Assembly (NCBI RefSeq): GCF_000334455.1
Contig: NZ_BANX01000001.1
Span: 1 to 64,000 of the forward strand
Reading direction: 5' to 3'
From: Gordonia soli NBRC 108243
Lineage (GTDB): Bacteria; Actinomycetota; Actinomycetes; Mycobacteriales; Mycobacteriaceae
Length of the DNA stretch: 64,000 nt
Positions 63,087 to 64,000 of this stretch are shown one piece after another. Numbering within the stretch: position 1 is the first letter of the stretch; the number at the start of each line of letters is the position of its first letter. The translations under genes were made by a program, and so were the position numbers. The notes beneath the pieces were generated by a model that was given only the letters and a program-made list of their open reading frames with translations, was not told the DNA's origin and ran no database searches.

Positions 63087-64000
63087 CCGGCGAACCGTCG
63101 AGGAAGCCGACTGAACCGGACGCAGATCTGGCCTCGGTCGAATTCAAGCGGGCGGCGCTCGAAGAGTCGGTCAACGGCATCCGCCTGAAGACGCCGCTCC
63201 TGTCTGCGGCCGTTCCGTTCGTCCGCTGGCAGAAGGCGGCCTTTGCTCTGATCGCCGCGACGATCGTCGTAGGCTTTGCATTGGCTCCGGTAGCCACCGC
63301 CACTGTGATGGTGGGATTGGCGACCTTCACATACATAGCAACGATGCTCGACCGCCTGGTCATCTTCCGGCGCGGTCTCGCCGGGGGCGCGATACACATC
63401 AGCGACGAACAGGCCAGAGCTGTCCCTGACGACGATCTGCCGCCGTACACGGTACTGGTTCCCGCCTACGACGAACCCGAAGTCGTCGGCGATCTGGTGG
63501 CCGCAATGGAATCGTTGGAGTACCCACGTGCCAAGCTCCAGATAATGTTGCTCCTCGAGGAGGATGACGAGGTCACGATCGACGCCGCCTCCGGTGTCGA
63601 TCGCGGTGGTCTCGTGACCGTCATTCTGGTCCCGCCCGCCGACCCGCGGACCAAGCCGAAAGCGTGCAACTACGGCATGCACTTCGCCACAGGCGAATTC
63701 GTCACGATCTATGACGCCGAGGACATCCCCGATCCACTCCAACTCCGGCGCGCCGTCGCGGCATTTGCTGAACTGGACGACACAGTCGCCTGTGTTCAAT
63801 CGCGACTGGACTTCCACAATTCCACAGACAACATCCTGACTGCTTGGTTCACCGCAGACTACGGAATCTGGTTCGGATTCCTGCTACCCGGCTTGATGGC
63901 GAGCCGATCGCCAATCCCCCTGGGGGGCACATCGAATCACCTACGCCGTGCCGTTCTTGACGACATCGGTACATGGGACCCGTTCAATGTCACCGAAGAT
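63083..64000 (+). CDS. Family 2 glycosyltransferase (partial, cut by window end)
   Basis: The first 306 residues of a processive GT2 enzyme. Two TM helices (about residues 50-90) precede the catalytic domain: YTVLVPAYDEPEVVGDLVAAM, LLLEEDDEVT, TKPKACNYGMHFATGEF, the DxD-type IYDAEDIPDP, and LGGTSNHLRRAVLDDIG (TED motif at the very end). The rest, with Q(Q/R)xRW and further TM helices, lies beyond the window. It would polymerise a sugar from a UDP or GDP donor and push it through the BcsB-like protein. ATG 63083 overlaps the previous stop. Codons such as ATA and AGA, rare in the neighbouring genes, occur here. Confidence 0.88.
   Translation, partial: MTGEPSRKPTEPDADLASVEFKRAALEESVNGIRLKTPLLSAAVPFVRWQKAAFALIAATIVVGFALAPVATATVMVGLATFTYIATMLDRLVIFRRGLAGGAIHISDEQARAVPDDDLPPYTVLVPAYDEPEVVGDLVAAMESLEYPRAKLQIMLLLEEDDEVTIDAASGVDRGGLVTVILVPPADPRTKPKACNYGMHFATGEFVTIYDAEDIPDPLQLRRAVAAFAELDDTVACVQSRLDFHNSTDNILTAWFTADYGIWFGFLLPGLMASRSPIPLGGTSNHLRRAVLDDIGTWDPFNVTED

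Overview
This is a high-GC (roughly two-thirds G+C) actinobacterial chromosome segment. Type VII (ESX) secretion genes with EspG-, EspH-, EspI-, EspC- and PPE-like proteins, an MprF/LysX-like lysyl-lipid gene, ribosomal proteins close to mycobacterial ones, many GTG starts and many 4-bp start/stop overlaps all point to a mycolic-acid-producing actinobacterium. Gordonia or a close relative is my best inference; nothing in the window proves the genus. I saw no rRNA, tRNA, insertion sequence, prophage or CRISPR array.

Layout. 0.2-4.6 kb: a 21-bp repeat array and a perfect palindrome, then ahcY, an amino-acid permease and a cation-diffusion transporter, all on the minus strand. 4.8-10.4 kb: a nine-gene minus-strand ESX locus (EspH-, YbaB/EspL-, EspC-, EspA-like, PE-like, PPE-like, EspG, two WXG100 proteins) with no Ecc or MycP machinery. 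10.7-21.1 kb: a catabolic block with three acyl-CoA dehydrogenases, an HpaB-family flavoprotein, a homogentisate-dioxygenase-like cupin, a hydrolase, a family III CoA-transferase, an HMG-CoA-lyase-like enzyme and a TetR regulator. 21.2-25.7 kb: EspI-like ATPase, DedA protein, hydrolase, TM2 protein and a small membrane protein.

25.7-30.5 kb: the truA-rplQ-rpoA-rpsD-rpsK-rpsM-rpmJ-infA group. 30.7-50.2 kb: a 20-kb accessory block holding a FAD monooxygenase with a divergent MarR gene, hydrolases, a SIMPL lipoprotein, a heterodimeric ABC exporter with complementary degenerate ATP sites, two LLM flavin oxidoreductases, dtd, fdhD, a free-standing half-length alanyl-tRNA synthetase, a broken DUF222-HNH endonuclease gene, and an MprF-like gene coupled to a membrane esterase. 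50.7-56.3 kb: map-adk-secY and rplO-rpmD-rpsE-rplR-rplF-rpsH. 56.6-59.1 kb: an EthD-like protein, a sorbosone-dehydrogenase-like lipoprotein and a small membrane protein.

59.6-64 kb: the start of an exopolysaccharide operon (BcsB-like protein, a new membrane protein, a family 2 glycosyltransferase cut by the window end). Its codon use looks less GC-biased than its neighbours.

The points most worth following are the ESX substrate/chaperone locus without secretion machinery, the polysaccharide operon with its unrecognised middle gene, the editing-free AlaRS-like protein next to dtd, the catabolic block of unknown substrate and the complementary-degenerate ABC pair.
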